NCBI RefSeq assembly: GCF_963678635.1
Contig: NC_087070.1
Location: 53,420,750 to 53,484,749 of the forward strand
Length of the DNA stretch: 64,000 bases
Direction of reading: 5' to 3'
Origin: Symsagittifera roscoffensis
Lineage: Eukaryota; Xenacoelomorpha; Acoela; Convolutidae
Shown piece by piece: positions 11,589-22,375 of the stretch (its first letter is position 1; each line of letters starts with the position of its first letter). The position numbers and the translations under genes were made by a program. The notes beneath the pieces were generated by a model. The model did not search any database and had not been told where the DNA came from. It was given only the letters and a program-made list of their open reading frames with translations.

Positions 11589-11602
11589 TTCCCCCTTGAC
11601 AA
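11589..11602 (-). other. Polypurine tract of the gypsy element
   Basis: On the minus strand, AAGGGGGAA lies directly next to the 3' LTR start (plus strand TTCCCCCTT), the expected place of the plus-strand primer. Confidence 0.7.
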
Positions 11603-11869
11603 CAAAATTTATAAACAATCGTTTTTTAAATTGAGTTTTAAAGTCCCCTTAGGACTGACAGATTTGTGAGTTTAAGAGTCCCCTAAGGACTGACAGGTTT
11701 GAGTTTTATAGTCCCGATAGGACTTTGTGACATATAATTTCTCTGCTTGTATGTCATCTTTGGCAATTTCCTCCCCCTGGCTTTCGTGTTCCTCGTCATC
11801 TTGTAATGTGTTGCTTTTCTTTGTCTGTTCCGTCCCGCCTTCTTGTAGTTTCGAATTGACGAATAAAAT

Positions 11870-12547
11870 TTAGTTATTGTTACCGGCTGTGGCGTCGTCC
11901 TCTGTGGGCGAGGTTAAATCGACTACTTCTATGTGGCCTGTTTTGTGTTTCAGGCTAATCGCTTCAATCAGTTTTATACATGCTCTGTATTGGGTCTTTT
12001 CAGTGAAACCCATTTCTTGGATTAGGGACTTGAGGCTTGAATAATTGCCCGTATCTCGTTTGTCCGGTCGTGAATCAATTTCAAATTGGAGCGGCGTTTT
12101 CCTTTCTTTGTCGTGTTTATTGTTAATGGCGTTAATTGGTACCGGGTTCCCAAACGCATTGGACAGCGCCGATTGGCGGTTTCTTGTCGCTTTTCTTAAC
12201 GGTTCCGCTGAAATCGCGGGTGGTGTTCTTTTCTTGTTTTGCCTTTTAGGCGATGGGGCAATATCCTCTGATGAGGCCAATGATTGATCGTCATTATCCT
12301 GGTCGTCATAGTCTTGTGTTACTGGTTGTAAAATGATGTTGTCATTGTTTGAAGTCCCCCCGGCCGGGATATCCGTTTGCAAACTCATTCCGCTGGTTTG
12401 TAGCTTTCGTTTCAGTCGCCCGCCGGTCCGGTTTCCTGTTGCTCTTGCTTTCCGCTTTGTTGGACTATCGGTTTTTTCTTGTCCCAACATCTTTTCTTTT
12501 TGGGTAAGTTTCCTTGGAAGGCCAGTCGTTTCGTCTTGTCTGAACAT
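11870..12547 (-). CDS. Extra C-terminal block of gypsy Pol / downstream ORF with SUMO-interaction-like motif
   Basis: A 225-codon open frame downstream of integrase. It lies in the same reading frame as the integrase frame ending near 12668: reading continues in frame through one TAA and about 40 further open codons into this block. It may therefore be a C-terminal extension of Pol now cut by one stop rather than a separate gene. The protein is hydrophilic with two basic clusters that resemble nuclear localisation signals (PTKRKARATG, KRQNKKRTPP), an Asp-rich stretch (DYDDQDNDDQ), and ends with IEVVDLTSPTEDD, which has the form of a SUMO-interaction motif (hydrophobic VVDLT followed by acidic residues). 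No membrane segment or signal peptide is seen, so it is not env-like. Function is unknown. Confidence 0.6.
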   Translation of the reverse strand: MFRQDETTGLPRKLTQKEKMLGQEKTDSPTKRKARATGNRTGGRLKRKLQTSGMSLQTDIPAGGTSNNDNIILQPVTQDYDDQDNDDQSLASSEDIAPSPKRQNKKRTPPAISAEPLRKATRNRQSALSNAFGNPVPINAINNKHDKERKTPLQFEIDSRPDKRDTGNYSSLKSLIQEMGFTEKTQYRACIKLIEAISLKHKTGHIEVVDLTSPTEDDATAGNNN

Positions 12548-12667
12548 TGGATGCTGGGGAGCAGTAGGGTTCTCGATGTCTAAAAAACGTAGGCATGGTC
12601 CTGATCTCCGCGCGGATTTATAGGCAATGTAATTCTTGAGTCGAGACGGTCTGCATGGTCCGTATAT

Positions 12668-13986
12668 TTAAGGGTTTGGGACAAATGCGGCACCGCTATT
12701 TCTTAGTAATCTTGGTTGTTTTCCGAATGTTTGCACCCAAGCGTTGTGTGGGGTATATGTAAGATTTTTTCCGTCAACGGTTTTGTGTTTTTGTTTGAAT
12801 GTTCTCGGATCCTTAACCTTCGTTGCTATTCTAACTGTTTTCCGTGCTACCTGATCTATCCGTTTTTTCGTGTTTTTGTCTACCGTTGCTTGTATTCCCT
12901 TATATCTTACGTTTAATTTATCCTTTACTATTTCTATAGCTTTAGATTTTGCACCTGTGTCTTTTTGTGTCGGTAAGTCTGAGTTTGTCAGGTTCCGAGG
13001 CATTTGAAGTTTGGGCTCTCTTTGATTGATATTGACTTCGTCTTCTGACCACCGTTGCAAATCGTGCCTTACATCGGCGGGTAGTGGCGGCTTTGTAAGA
13101 TTCTTTCGATCTAAACTTGCATGTTTTGCACTTTCCCAATTTAAATTGTCAGGTGAACTACTAGTTGCTACGTTTGATAAGGGTGTGTTTGGCTTACGTC
13201 CCATGTGGGCCTCAAGTGGTGAAATTTTTGTTACGCTATGTGGTGTAATTCTCAGTGTTTTAATACTTTCGGCTACATTTGATGCGAGTTTGTACGGTGT
13301 ATTTGTTTTGTCGATTCTCATGACCGCTAATCTACGCTTCAAAAATTGTATCATCCTCTCTACTACCCCTGTTGCTCTATGATCATCTACCGGCGCAAAC
13401 AATAATTTTATATTGTTTGTATTACAAAACAGTTGAAATTTTTTTTAGCTCTAAATGTCTGTGCTTGGTCACATCTTAATCTTCGGGGTACCCCGTTATT
13501 CGAAATGTACCGTTGCATAAATTTAATAGCGATATCCGCTGTTGTATTCGTAACGACTTTTGCAGTTGGAAATTTAGACCACTTATCTTTTGCATCTAAG
13601 ATATATGCGTCTCTATTTAATTCGTCCGGAAGGGGCCCTGCAAAATCTAATTTTACTTCCTCATTGGGTTCGACTACTAGTTCCATTTAAAACGAATGTT
13701 TTTTTCCTATGATGGGATTAAAATTTTTACCTTGCTCAGTGCAGTGTTTGCAATTTTGTGCCATCTGCACACTTGCCCGATGTATATGGGGAAACCAGAC
13801 ATGGTTACTTAAGTCCAACATTGCTGCCGATCCCGGATGTGTCAAATGGAGACTGTCGAGAACTGTCTGCCTCAATTGTGAATGAATGACGGTTTTCTCG
13901 TCTATGAGTAGGCAATCCTCTCGGCATGATGCCTGTTCCAAATATTGTGCCAGTACTGACCGTAGGAAGCCTTGATAGCTTCCCAA
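12668..13986 (-). pseudogene. Gypsy integrase
   Basis: Three adjoining minus-strand frames make up integrase, which inserts the cDNA into host DNA. 13986-13687 carries the zinc-binding N-terminus (HLTHPG followed by CKHC). 13686-13408 carries the catalytic core start with LDFAGPLP and RCDQAQTF, holding the first two acidic residues. 13402-12668 continues the core with DDHRATGVVERMIQFLKRR, where the Glu of VVER is the third acidic residue. Frame breaks sit near 13687 and 13405, so the copy is broken. The C-terminal part is basic with no chromodomain I can recognise. It ends with VPNP and TAA. Confidence 0.85.
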
Positions 13987-14004
13987 TCCCTCTTTTTAAC
14001 GAAG

Positions 14005-14545
14005 TTAATTAAGGGACGCAGATTTCGATCTTTCTTGGTGGCTGCGGCGATGAACGCCCAATACTCGCTGTAGTCTCTGTCTAAACAAAGGTGTGTCCTC
14101 CTCTGATTCCACCGTGTTTGTGGCTTTCTTCACCGTCGCGACCAGTTCATCTGTAATCATTTCGTGACTGGCTTCTAACTGTGCAGCCGGTCCCATTGCT
14201 GGTGGTTCTACGTTATGTGTCCGTTCTTATTGTACACAGATATTCGGGTCTACACGACTGACACATATTTCTGCGGTGTCTTTGCTTCTATCGGGTGTTT
14301 GTGTGGCTGTTGTTGTATTTTGTGGTTCGAGTGTTTGTGTAGTTGTTGCTGTATTATTTGTTTTCGTTTGTGTTTGCGTCGTTTTCATGATATATTTTGG
14401 TTCGGGTCTGACCGTTGTGCTTCCAGATGTATTCGTGTCTGTGAAGGTGATCTTCGGGAAACTTGATTGTTTTTGGTCTCTAGCATCTTAGCCGATAGCA
14501 CTTCCCTGGCATCCCGTACGGGTGTTGTTGTTGATGTGTCGTGCT
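14005..14545 (-). pseudogene. Linker between RNase H and integrase, frame-broken
   Basis: Minus-strand coding-like sequence (63 open codons at 14196-14005, MGPAAQLEASHEM...) joining the RNase H frame to the integrase zinc finger. It is Asn/Thr-rich and low in complexity around 14220-14450 and interrupted by stops. No domain was recognised. Confidence 0.45.
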
Positions 14546-15598
14546 CTATTGTGGCGATTTTGTTAAGTCAGGGTTTCCTTTCTTTCCCTTCGTGGGAGGT
14601 CGCTTATGCCATCTGGGGTCCGAAAGACTTTCTTCTCGGTCAGACGAACCCTGCCAGTTCTGGGTTGATTCTTTTCGTCCTCTTGGCTCTGTTGACTTAA
14701 GCTCCGGTGGGATGAATCCTCCCTTAAAACCCTTGCTTTCCTTACGGCTCATTTTTGAGTTGTTACTCTGATGAATTGAAATTTTGTGGACTGAATTTTT
14801 GCAGCTTGTTTGGTACTGTTGAGATAGCGATCGAAAGAGAGTTGACTGATTTATAGCAGATTTTGAGTGAGACTGATTTCTGTTTTTAGTTTGGCAATGA
14901 CCGGTTGCGGAATGTTTGGAATGTTTCATTGCTAATTGAGTATTTGAAGCAGCATTCAATAACCCTTTGTTTTTCGCGCGCTTTTTGATCAGCTCATACG
15001 GTGCTTTGTTCTGATTGGCCAGATTATTTAGAATGAGGTTGTCAATCATTTCCAGATTATTAATGAATGTCCTAATTGATGCTACAACAAATTCCTCATC
15101 ATACTCACTAGGGGGTATTGCCAATCGAACCGGATTTTGGGACATGTAATCAATTAATCCCATTTTACTTCCGGCAAGATGTTTGATATCGAAGTGGAAG
15201 GGAATTAATCGGTCAATCCAACGTGTGAGCCGGCTTTGACTTGTTTTTGATCGTTCGCTTGCGTTTAAAGCGCTGATTAAAGTTTGGTGATCAGTGATGA
15301 CGGTAAAGTGTTTTCCATATAGATAGTATTTAAAATGTTTGATTGCCCACACGACCCCTAATAGTTCGAGTTTGTTTACAGAAAATTTTTCTTCTAATGA
15401 GTTCAGAAAACGTGACGCGTAAGCTACGGCGACCCAACCTTCTGGCGAATGTTGTTCTGACGCAGCTCCTAATCCTGTAGTTGAAGCATCGCATACGATG
15501 CGAGTGTGAACATGTTGATCAAAATGTTTGTTTTGTGTTATTTCAGCTACCAATTTTAATGTTTTTGAATGTTGTGTTATGCTCTGTGGACCAGTCAA
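14546..15598 (-). pseudogene. Gypsy RNase H plus long basic linker
   Basis: A 350-codon frame. The first about 150 residues are RNase H of gypsy type, which degrades the RNA strand of the hybrid: IVCDASTTGLGA gives the first Asp, NKLELLGVVWA the Glu, and VITDHQTL the second Asp. After YMSQNPVR follows a linker of about 190 residues rich in Ser, Asn, Lys and Gln, ending in a basic Pro/Lys-rich tail (KRPPTKGKKGNP) and a stop. The RT frame overlaps its 5' end (15543-15598) in another frame, which marks a frameshift between RT and RNase H. Confidence 0.85.
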
Positions 15599-16499
15599 GT
15601 GGTTTGTTCTTTTCTGTGTTTTTTAGTAATGGGCGTAGGGCGGCAGCGGTTTGTGCCAATTTTGGTATATATCGTGTGGGATGATGTATGGAACCCATAA
15701 AGATTTTTAATTGTTTAAAAGTTTTTGGTGGTGATAGTTTTTCGATGGCCTCAGTCTTTCTTATAAGTGGTTTTGTTCCCTCGCTATTAACTGTAAATCC
15801 TAACCACTCAACTTGTTTGCATGCAAACTTACGTTTATCCATTGATATCGCCAGATTTTCCTCGTCCAGTTTTTTCAGAACTGATTGCAACTTTTGTTTG
15901 TGTACATCCAACCATCCTTTTGTGACGATTAGAATGTCATCCAAGTAGGCATAGGTGTTCGTACAATTTGTAAGGGTTAGATCGATTTCTTTTTGGAATT
16001 CGGCTGGCATATCCGTGAGGCCATAAACTCCTGTTTGAAACTGATAGGTCCCAGTGGCGTTACCACCAATAAGACTAAAGTTGCACTGTTCTCTGGTTGT
16101 TTTATCCAAAGGGATTTGTGAATATGCGTAGCGAAGGTCGAGTGTTGAGAATAATGTTTGTTTGGATTTGTCTGATTTTACCACCTGTGCAATTTTGTCC
16201 AACAGCAATTCAATGTTGGGCTCTTGGTATTTGTTCTTGTGAATAAGTTTGTTGATTTTCTTGGAATCTAACGCGAGTTTGACTGTTTGATCCTTTTTTA
16301 CTGTGATGACAATTGGGCTAATAAATTGTCGATCTGAGCATTTATCTAGTTTGATAATGTGGTTCTGAGCCATCAGTTTGTTTAATTCCCCTTCGACTCT
16401 TTCCTGTAGGTGTACCGGGATATGTCGTTCTTTCTGTTGTATTGGCATGAAGAATGAATTTTCATCATGTGATTTTTTGATTTTCCAATACGTATGCAC
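15543..16499 (-). pseudogene. Gypsy reverse transcriptase
   Basis: A 318-codon frame with the RT fingers and palm: QFISPIVITVKKD, LFSTLDLRYAYSQIPLD (first catalytic Asp in the LDL.Y motif), FQTGVYGLTDMPAEFQ, and AYLDDILIVTKG, the YLDD active site. WLGFTVNSEGTKP and the thumb-connection follow. It copies genomic RNA into cDNA. The frame ends shortly after DWSTEHNTTFKNI and is shifted relative to RNase H. The Met at the frame start is not the true start, since Pol is read from Gag. Confidence 0.9.
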
Positions 16500-17049
16500 A
16501 GTTGTTGAAAATTATCTTTGACCCATTGTTTAATTTCCGGATCCGATTCTTCTTGTTCGCGTATGCTCAATACTTTTTGTTTAGGTTTTTCTTGTATCAA
16601 CCTGACACCTGTTTGTGGTAGTATGTTGCGTCCTATTATGTTGGCCTTTTGATCATCTACAACGACGAACGGGGCTGATTGAATTTTCCAGCCTGCTGAT
16701 TCAATTGTTATAATCAATCTTCCTTTCGGATTTTTTGTTTCACCATTATAGCATGCCAGATTCCTGGCCGTGTCGTCCGGTGGGATGCATTTGAATAATG
16801 CTGAGTTATCGTTTTGTTGAAGGCGCCGTGCGGTTTTTCATTTAGAAACGACATTGGACTTCCTGAGTCAGCGATGGCGAATAATTCTTCTGAATTTGTT
16901 TCTAGTTTAACAATATGACCGTTCGGGTCATCCTCCGATAGGATAATTGTATTTTTAATTTCAAAAGATTCAGCGATTGCCATAACCGAGAATTTGTCTA
17001 TTTGATAATCATCCCATCCGTTATTCGATGTAAACTCGGCGAAAGCCAC
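16382..17049 (-). pseudogene. Gypsy aspartic protease (retropepsin)
   Basis: Two overlapping minus-strand frames. 17049-16714 has the active site FAIADSGSPMSFLN, where DSG is the catalytic triad. 16717-16382 has NIIGRNILPQTG, the conserved flap-side I-G-R motif. The break between them is a frameshift near 16715. Retropepsin cleaves the Gag-Pol polyprotein. The segment after this leads into the RT fingers. Confidence 0.8.
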
Positions 17050-17080
17050 CGGTCGTTTTCGGTTTCTAGGCTCTCTGTCT

Positions 17081-18199
17081 CTATTTCTTCCTGTTGCTCA
17101 TCCTGCTGGTTTCCTTAATAGTTAACGTTTGTGGATCTGCAAACTTTTTCAAAATGACCTCGTTTGGCACATTTCGAACAAATTTTGTCTTTAGCCGGAC
17201 AAGATTGAAGATGATTCTGATTGTTTTGATTTCCGCATTTATAACATTGTTTCGAAGTGTTTGTATTGTTATTTCTTTGTTGTCCTCTTGTGTTTTGTGA
17301 TCCACGCGGATATGGTCGTCTGCGGAAACCACCCCGACCTCTTTGTGAGTTTTGGTTATTTTATAGTTATATCGACCACCCCGTGTGTTGATATAATGTA
17401 CTGGTTTTTGTTTTGTTGTAGATTGTCCCCCGATTGGGTTTATCTTCATGGTACGACTGTGTTCGATTCCTTTTTCTCGACGGATTGCATATTCATATGC
17501 CTCTTGTGGGGACCGTGTTTGTGCTAATAGTTCTTCTGCGATTTTTTCGTTGCTCATGTGTGCTGTAAACATGTCTCTAACCCATTCATTTTCTCTGTCC
17601 CCACAATGAGCCCGTGAGGCTAATTCGACTAGATCTGCATGAAATTGTTCAAGACTCTCCGATTTCTTTTGCTTACGGCAAATAAAGTTATATCTTTCGA
17701 ATGCTACAATTCCGTTAGTAACAAAGATATCTTCCAGTGTTGTCATAAATTCTGGTGTGGTTACATTGTGTAATACAAGGCTAGGTCTTTTCTGTTGAAC
17801 TTGTCTTTGACCTTCGGCTCCCAGACAGAGAAAAAGATAACTACGGACTCTTGCGTCTGCCTCGACCCATCTATATGAATTACATAATACTGCTTTCTCC
17901 CGGGCTTTTATGACTTGATTCTCCCAACCAACTCGTTCCTCCTGATTGCGCACCTCTCGGTTTTTTCTTTGTGCCTCTGTTTCGCCCGTTATTTCAACTT
18001 CATACACGGGTTCTGCGGGTTCGACGAGTAATGGTCTGGCTCTCAATAAATTCCGAATTTCAATCCCATCCTTTGCGAATACAGCCATCTCCAATATAGC
18101 TGCCCACTTTGACCATTCTAGTGGTGGTTCGGCAGAGGCTTTCTCCCAAAATGGGTTAATATTCAGTGGGTTTTTGGAATATCTTGTTGGCTGCGCCAT
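17081..18199 (-). CDS. Gypsy Gag (capsid/nucleocapsid), frameshifted before the zinc knuckles
   Basis: A 372-codon frame starting at 18199. The ATG is made of the last A of the 5' LTR and the first TG of the primer binding site. The matrix/capsid part is helical and charged with no membrane signal. The last about 70 codons of this frame are out of phase: the neighbouring frame reads Arg/Gly-rich sequence (RGRGGFRRRPYPRG) and then two zinc knuckles, CYKCGNQNNQNHLQSC and the canonical CSKCAKRGHFEKVC (about 17255-17120), before a stop. A frameshift around 17340-17380 therefore separates capsid from nucleocapsid in this copy. Gag packages the RNA in virus-like particles. Confidence 0.82.
   Translation of the reverse strand: MAQPTRYSKNPLNINPFWEKASAEPPLEWSKWAAILEMAVFAKDGIEIRNLLRARPLLVEPAEPVYEVEITGETEAQRKNREVRNQEERVGWENQVIKAREKAVLCNSYRWVEADARVRSYLFLCLGAEGQRQVQQKRPSLVLHNVTTPEFMTTLEDIFVTNGIVAFERYNFICRKQKKSESLEQFHADLVELASRAHCGDRENEWVRDMFTAHMSNEKIAEELLAQTRSPQEAYEYAIRREKGIEHSRTMKINPIGGQSTTKQKPVHYINTRGGRYNYKITKTHKEVGVVSADDHIRVDHKTQEDNKEITIQTLRNNVINAEIKTIRIIFNLVRLKTKFVRNVPNEVILKKFADPQTLTIKETSRMSNRKK
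18183..18198 (-). other. Primer binding site of the gypsy element
   Basis: Directly after the 5' LTR on the minus strand lies TGGCGCAGCCAAC, beginning with TGG as required to pair with a tRNA CCA end. TGGCGCAG resembles Ser-tRNA type primer sites of some gypsy elements, but the tRNA cannot be fixed from the window. Confidence 0.65.
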
Positions 18200-18452
18200 G
18201 TCATACCGCAGGGTATGATATTCTAATTCTTGAATCCGAATGGATCGATAAACCTTGTTTCTCAGTCGGAACGATATAAAACGACTAGTTGACAGATAAC
18301 ATTAGTTCAACTCTGATTCTTATTTCAAATACAGTTCGTCTTCTCTGTCTATCAAGGTCAAGTGACCGGCCGTCTAGGCGTTTAACATAGGATTATAAAT
18401 ACTATAAATAACATACGTATAAAGTTAGTTTGTCGATCCATGCCGGATGACA
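18199..18452 (-). repeat. 5' LTR of the Ty3/gypsy element
   Basis: 254 bp, TGTCAT...ATGACA ends, collinear with 11335-11588. The last base, read on the minus strand, supplies the A of the Gag start codon. Confidence 0.93.
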
Positions 18453-18457
18453 AAACT

Positions 18458-18999
18458 TAAATAGTCTCTGTTTGAATTATGTGCGGCCATTGTTAATTGA
18501 ACAAATAGAGCAAAAAAGCAAAGGTGCGTCCGCCATTTTAGCCTTGCAATGGTATAGAGATAGATTTTTTTAATAATATTTGAGCTGTTTGGTATGTTTG
18601 TTTCATTGATTCTGGAATTTACGATTTTCTTTTCCAAGTCAGATTTTGTTTTAGTTTTGTTTTTTTAAATTCTATCCCAAATGCGATAGTAAAAAAGTTG
18701 TTATTTGCGTTCATGACATGGTCCTCCTACACTCCGTGGCAATGTAACAATTATCAACAATATTTAAAACGGAACAATATTTACAACAAATTAATATTCA
18801 TAACGAAACAATTCACATTTAAGACAGTTGCCCCCTCCTTACTTCAGATTTCTCGGGATTTGGGACAACTGCCCCCACAACTTAATGTTCAATTTAATTT
18901 GGAGCTATTTTATTTGAAGTTGAAGATACAAAACCTTAATAACTAAAAATGTCTTAATGAGTTTTACTTTCCCCTTCCAAATTTCATGATTTTCACGTC
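18458..18999. other. Intergenic, nothing recognised
   Basis: AT-rich sequence to the right of the gypsy element. No gene or known repeat was identified. Confidence 0.3.
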
Positions 19000-20185
19000 A
19001 CAGATGCCTATCCAGTCTGAGTCTTGTTCCTCTGCAAGAGTAAAGTTTGGCTAAGCATTATAAACTTCTCAACAGTGTTGCAAGTGTGTGTGATCCCGCT
19101 TGCCAATTTCAGGGTTTTCTTCTGGCGCATTCTATTGGAAGACTGCAATTTACCATCCTGCTCCAAAACCTTACCCTGGTCATGTATGTCCCATTTTATT
19201 TTCTTGTAGAAAGCCGACATCAGGGATTGCAGACTCAAGGTAGAAAATGGAGACAGATTGACAAACTATTCGCCCGCTTGCTTTGCCTCCCGTACCTCTG
19301 CGTGTCTGGTCGTTTTCGAACGACCGACTCCACTTCCTTGAAACTGTAGCCCTCAACAAGTTCATAGAGTTTTTTGGTCATTTGGACTGTTGTCTTGATC
19401 TTGAAATTGGAGTCACTCGTTAGATGCATCAGTTTTTCCACCTGAGTCTCCAAAATATTTTCCCAGCAAGCTGAAAGAACAAACATTTAATTATTATCTT
19501 TTTATATGTAATTGTATATCTTTTTTAATGAAATTGTCATTCAATTCTGCAAACACACGCTCAATTTGAATCAAGAAAACAATATAACAAGAGAAACCTT
19601 CATAGATGTCTGGCCGTATAACTGGCGGGAACGGAAATACGTCTTTCTATAGAGTTGATAAAAAACAACTCTGTTGTCACCGTATTGGAATCGCCTTCGA
19701 AATGCTTTCCAGTTTCGGCTCCTCGTCGCGTATCAGAAAATAGCTCCTGGCCCCAATGAGTTACACTTTCATGGCCTCCGCTACCCATTTTGGTAGTCTA
19801 TGACACACACGGTCACAGTTTCCTGAAACCCAATTGCAGCTTTTATTGTTATATTCAAATAATCTATAAAAAAAATTGACACGACTTTAAACTACCAAGA
19901 TAGGGCGCAACGGACAATTGAATCAATGTCTGGTCATCATCACTACCATCCTTCTGCGTATCTATAGCGGCCTGGACGGCTGCATAGATGCTTACCATGT
20001 TGATGTTTTTCTCGAGCATTGGCGGGGCAGCAAACACGTACAGGAAGCAGACAATCAACCGAAACAGAGTTATTTGATCCTAAAGGTGGATGACCTCCTC
20101 TATCTGGAAAGAGTTGATTATCTCTGACGTCAGGAGTTTTATCGTCGTCTTCTCTTCCGTAGGGAATCACTTTTGAGCCTCCCAA
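19000..20185 (-). pseudogene. Unrecognised minus-strand coding-like exons
   Basis: Several minus-strand stretches look like exons: 20058-19905 (FLYVFAAPPMLEKNINMVSI, then DTQKDGSDDDQTLIQL) ending near a CTTG|GTAGTT donor; 19800-19610, starting after a TGTCATAG acceptor, with HESVTHWGQELFSDT; 19475-19240, starting after TTCTTTCAG, with KLMHLTSDSNFKIKTTVQMT and VEGYSFKEVESVVRKRP; and 19238-19008, basic. The third piece faintly recalls the C-terminal helical repeat region of RRP12-like ribosome-biogenesis proteins, too weakly to name it. No start codon or whole frame can be assembled, so this may be a diverged gene or a pseudogene. Confidence 0.35.
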
Positions 20186-21640
20186 CTTGATAAGATTTTA
20201 GGAGCTTTCTAAATCTAGCAAATTTAAAAATAGGTGTTAAATGGATTTTTTAGACGAATATTTAACTAACTTTTACTGTTTAGCTCCTCCTGTTTTTAAT
20301 TAGGCCAAACATTCCAAAAAAAATGTTTGAGGCTTTTTTTCCCAAATCCTGACAGCAATTGTGACAACTTACGTCTGATTACGGATCAACTCTTTTGCGG
20401 TTAGGGATACACACTTATGCGACGGAGGGAGTGTTTTTCAGTGGAGGAATGTTTTCCTGGTCTTGTATATCCGTTTCCGTCAGAATGCCATCCGTTTTTA
20501 TGACCAGGTTTGGAGGCTGGTGACTCGCAGCCTGGTGAGAAACAGAGTGACTAGAGGTACTACTCGTTCGTTAGGGGGGAGGGGGTGGTTGGGTGGGATG
20601 ATCGGGGTTGCTTAAATTGCCACGGTGTGTAGGGTGACCATGTCATGAACGGACTGTTTGCTGGTGGCGTGAAATGGCGTGGTCGCATCATGGGAAATTG
20701 GAAGTTTGTCGGTGAAATTTTTTTGACTTAATTCCTTTTTTCGCTAAGATTGAACTGAAAAACTGACTTGAAAAGTTGAGAAAGTTACTTTTGATTTAAT
20801 TTTTTAATTAAATTAAATGGTTGAACTGATACTAATTGATTGCACCTGATTCCAAAATTGTTTACTATGAATTCAAATAAAAAATTGAATTGAAGTCCAG
20901 AAAGCTTACAAGTTGTCTGGGGGAGTATGAACTTTTTGGCATGATTTAGTAAAAACCTAGGCTCGACAAATTGTGGGGAGCTGGGGTAATTGATTAGGGT
21001 AGGGTCGAAAGAGTTATGAGGCAGTTATTAGACTGAGTCCGGAAATTAATTAGAGTGACAATTTCGCTAAGAATAATATCTCAGTCAATGATTTCATCGA
21101 AGATTCGATACTCAATCAAAAATTTTCATGAACATAAGAAACAATCGAACAAAGAAGAATTAAGAATTAGTTCAAAAAATTCAAATCAATGCTGCGACAA
21201 AAATTTAGGGAAAATGAGATGCTCAAGTCCTGGATCAAACAACCTACATTTGGGAATCAGTTAAAGTCTTGTCTTTTGATTGGGTTGCCCGGATCAAATG
21301 GACAGAATGGAAAGAAAAACCTTTCGATATTTTTGTCCCTGAAAAAGATCAGCCCTGTGAAGACAACTAGCTGATCTGAAAATACCGCCAGAAAATGAAA
21401 AAATGAGGAAACTGGGCAAGAAAAAAGGGCACGGAGGAAAGAAAATCTTTCTTAGAATCCACTGCTAATTACAAGAGGTTTCATTGTATACTTCAGTCTA
21501 TCAGGAAAAATCAAGACAGGTGTCATTCTGATAAACGACCCATTCATACGCCAGGTTCTCGTGAAAACGGCTCATTTCGAAGATGAGTCATGTGATGAGA
21601 GATATGTCTCATATGACGATTTAGTATTTAAGGTCATAGA
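20186..21640. other. Intergenic, nothing recognised
   Basis: AT-rich sequence with a short G-rich patch near 20570-20600 (GGGGGGAGGGGGTGG). No gene or known repeat was identified before the MULE array. Confidence 0.3.
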
Positions 21641-21998
21641 ATGGAAGGGAAATGGCGAACTGGAAATTTTTTGCGACGAGGTCATATTCTTCTTGATTTC
21701 CGAAATCGAGCGAGAAAAAGGAAAGAGGCAGTCGAACAATCAGGTAGTCCGCATTCAGAGCGCAAGTCGAAGAAATCGAAAAAGTCCGTTAAACCTGAGA
21801 GGCTTGAGAGGGCCGCTATAGCTCTGTTACTTGTATGTGAGGAAACCGTGCTTATGAAATCTGTGCTATGTGTCAATGGCATACTCAAGCTTAGAACTAA
21901 TTTATTTTTTCTCTAATAATTTGTGATCTTCAGCCTCGAACATTCTTAATCCGGTTTAGATTAGTGCATTATGGTTTGAACAGTGGGTTGCGGGGGGC

Positions 21999-22375
21999 TG
22001 TTGTCTCAAATGCTGAGAAATATTTGTGGGTTTTGGGTGGCATTTGTCTCAATTGCTGAGAAATATTTGGTAGGTTGTGATGGGCAGTTGTCTCAAATGC
22101 TGAGAAATATTTGTGGGTTTTGGGTGGCATTTGTCTCAATTGCTGAGAAATATTTGTGGGTTGTGGGGGGCAGTTGTCTCAAATGCCGAGAAATATTTAG
22201 TGGGTTGGGGGCAGTTGTCTCAAATGCCGAGAAATATTTAGTGGGTTGTGGGGGGCAGTTGTCTCAAAGGCTGTAAAATATTTAGTGGGTTGTGGGGGGC
22301 AGTTGTCTCAAATGCTGAGAATTCTTTGGTGGGAAGGGGGATAATTGTCTCAAATGCTCAAGTGTTTAATAACTC
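21999..22375. repeat. Minisatellite, about nine units of 43-44 bp (unit 1)
   Basis: Tandem units of the form TTGTCTCAAATGCTGAGAAA followed by TATTTGTGGGTT...GGGGGCAG. Two alternate forms (AAATGC and AATTGC) alternate in the first four units. Unit length is 41-44 bp. Confidence 0.9.

Larger units (their letters stand above)
11330..18457 (-). mobile_element. Full-length Ty3/gypsy LTR retrotransposon (coding on minus strand)
   Basis: The element spans 11335-18452 (7.1 kb) with two 254-bp LTRs beginning TGTCAT and ending ATGACA, about nine differences between them (about 96% identity), so it is a fairly recent insertion. The flanking 5-mers AAACG (11330-11334) and AAACT (18453-18457) look like a target-site duplication with one change. 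Reading the minus strand: 5' LTR, PBS, Gag with zinc knuckles, aspartic protease, RT, RNase H, long linker, integrase, extra C-terminal block, PPT, 3' LTR. The RT-RNase H-integrase order places it in Ty3/gypsy rather than copia. All pol parts carry frameshifts or stops, so this copy is unlikely to be autonomous. No envelope-like protein with a membrane segment was found. Confidence 0.93.

Noticed and set aside
11870-12547. Envelope gene in the gypsy element
   Set aside because: The ORF in the env position has no signal peptide, membrane segment or cleavage site; it is hydrophilic and in phase with integrase.
21999-22375. CRISPR-like array
   Set aside because: Units are contiguous 43-44-bp tandem repeats with no unique spacers, in a eukaryotic transposon.
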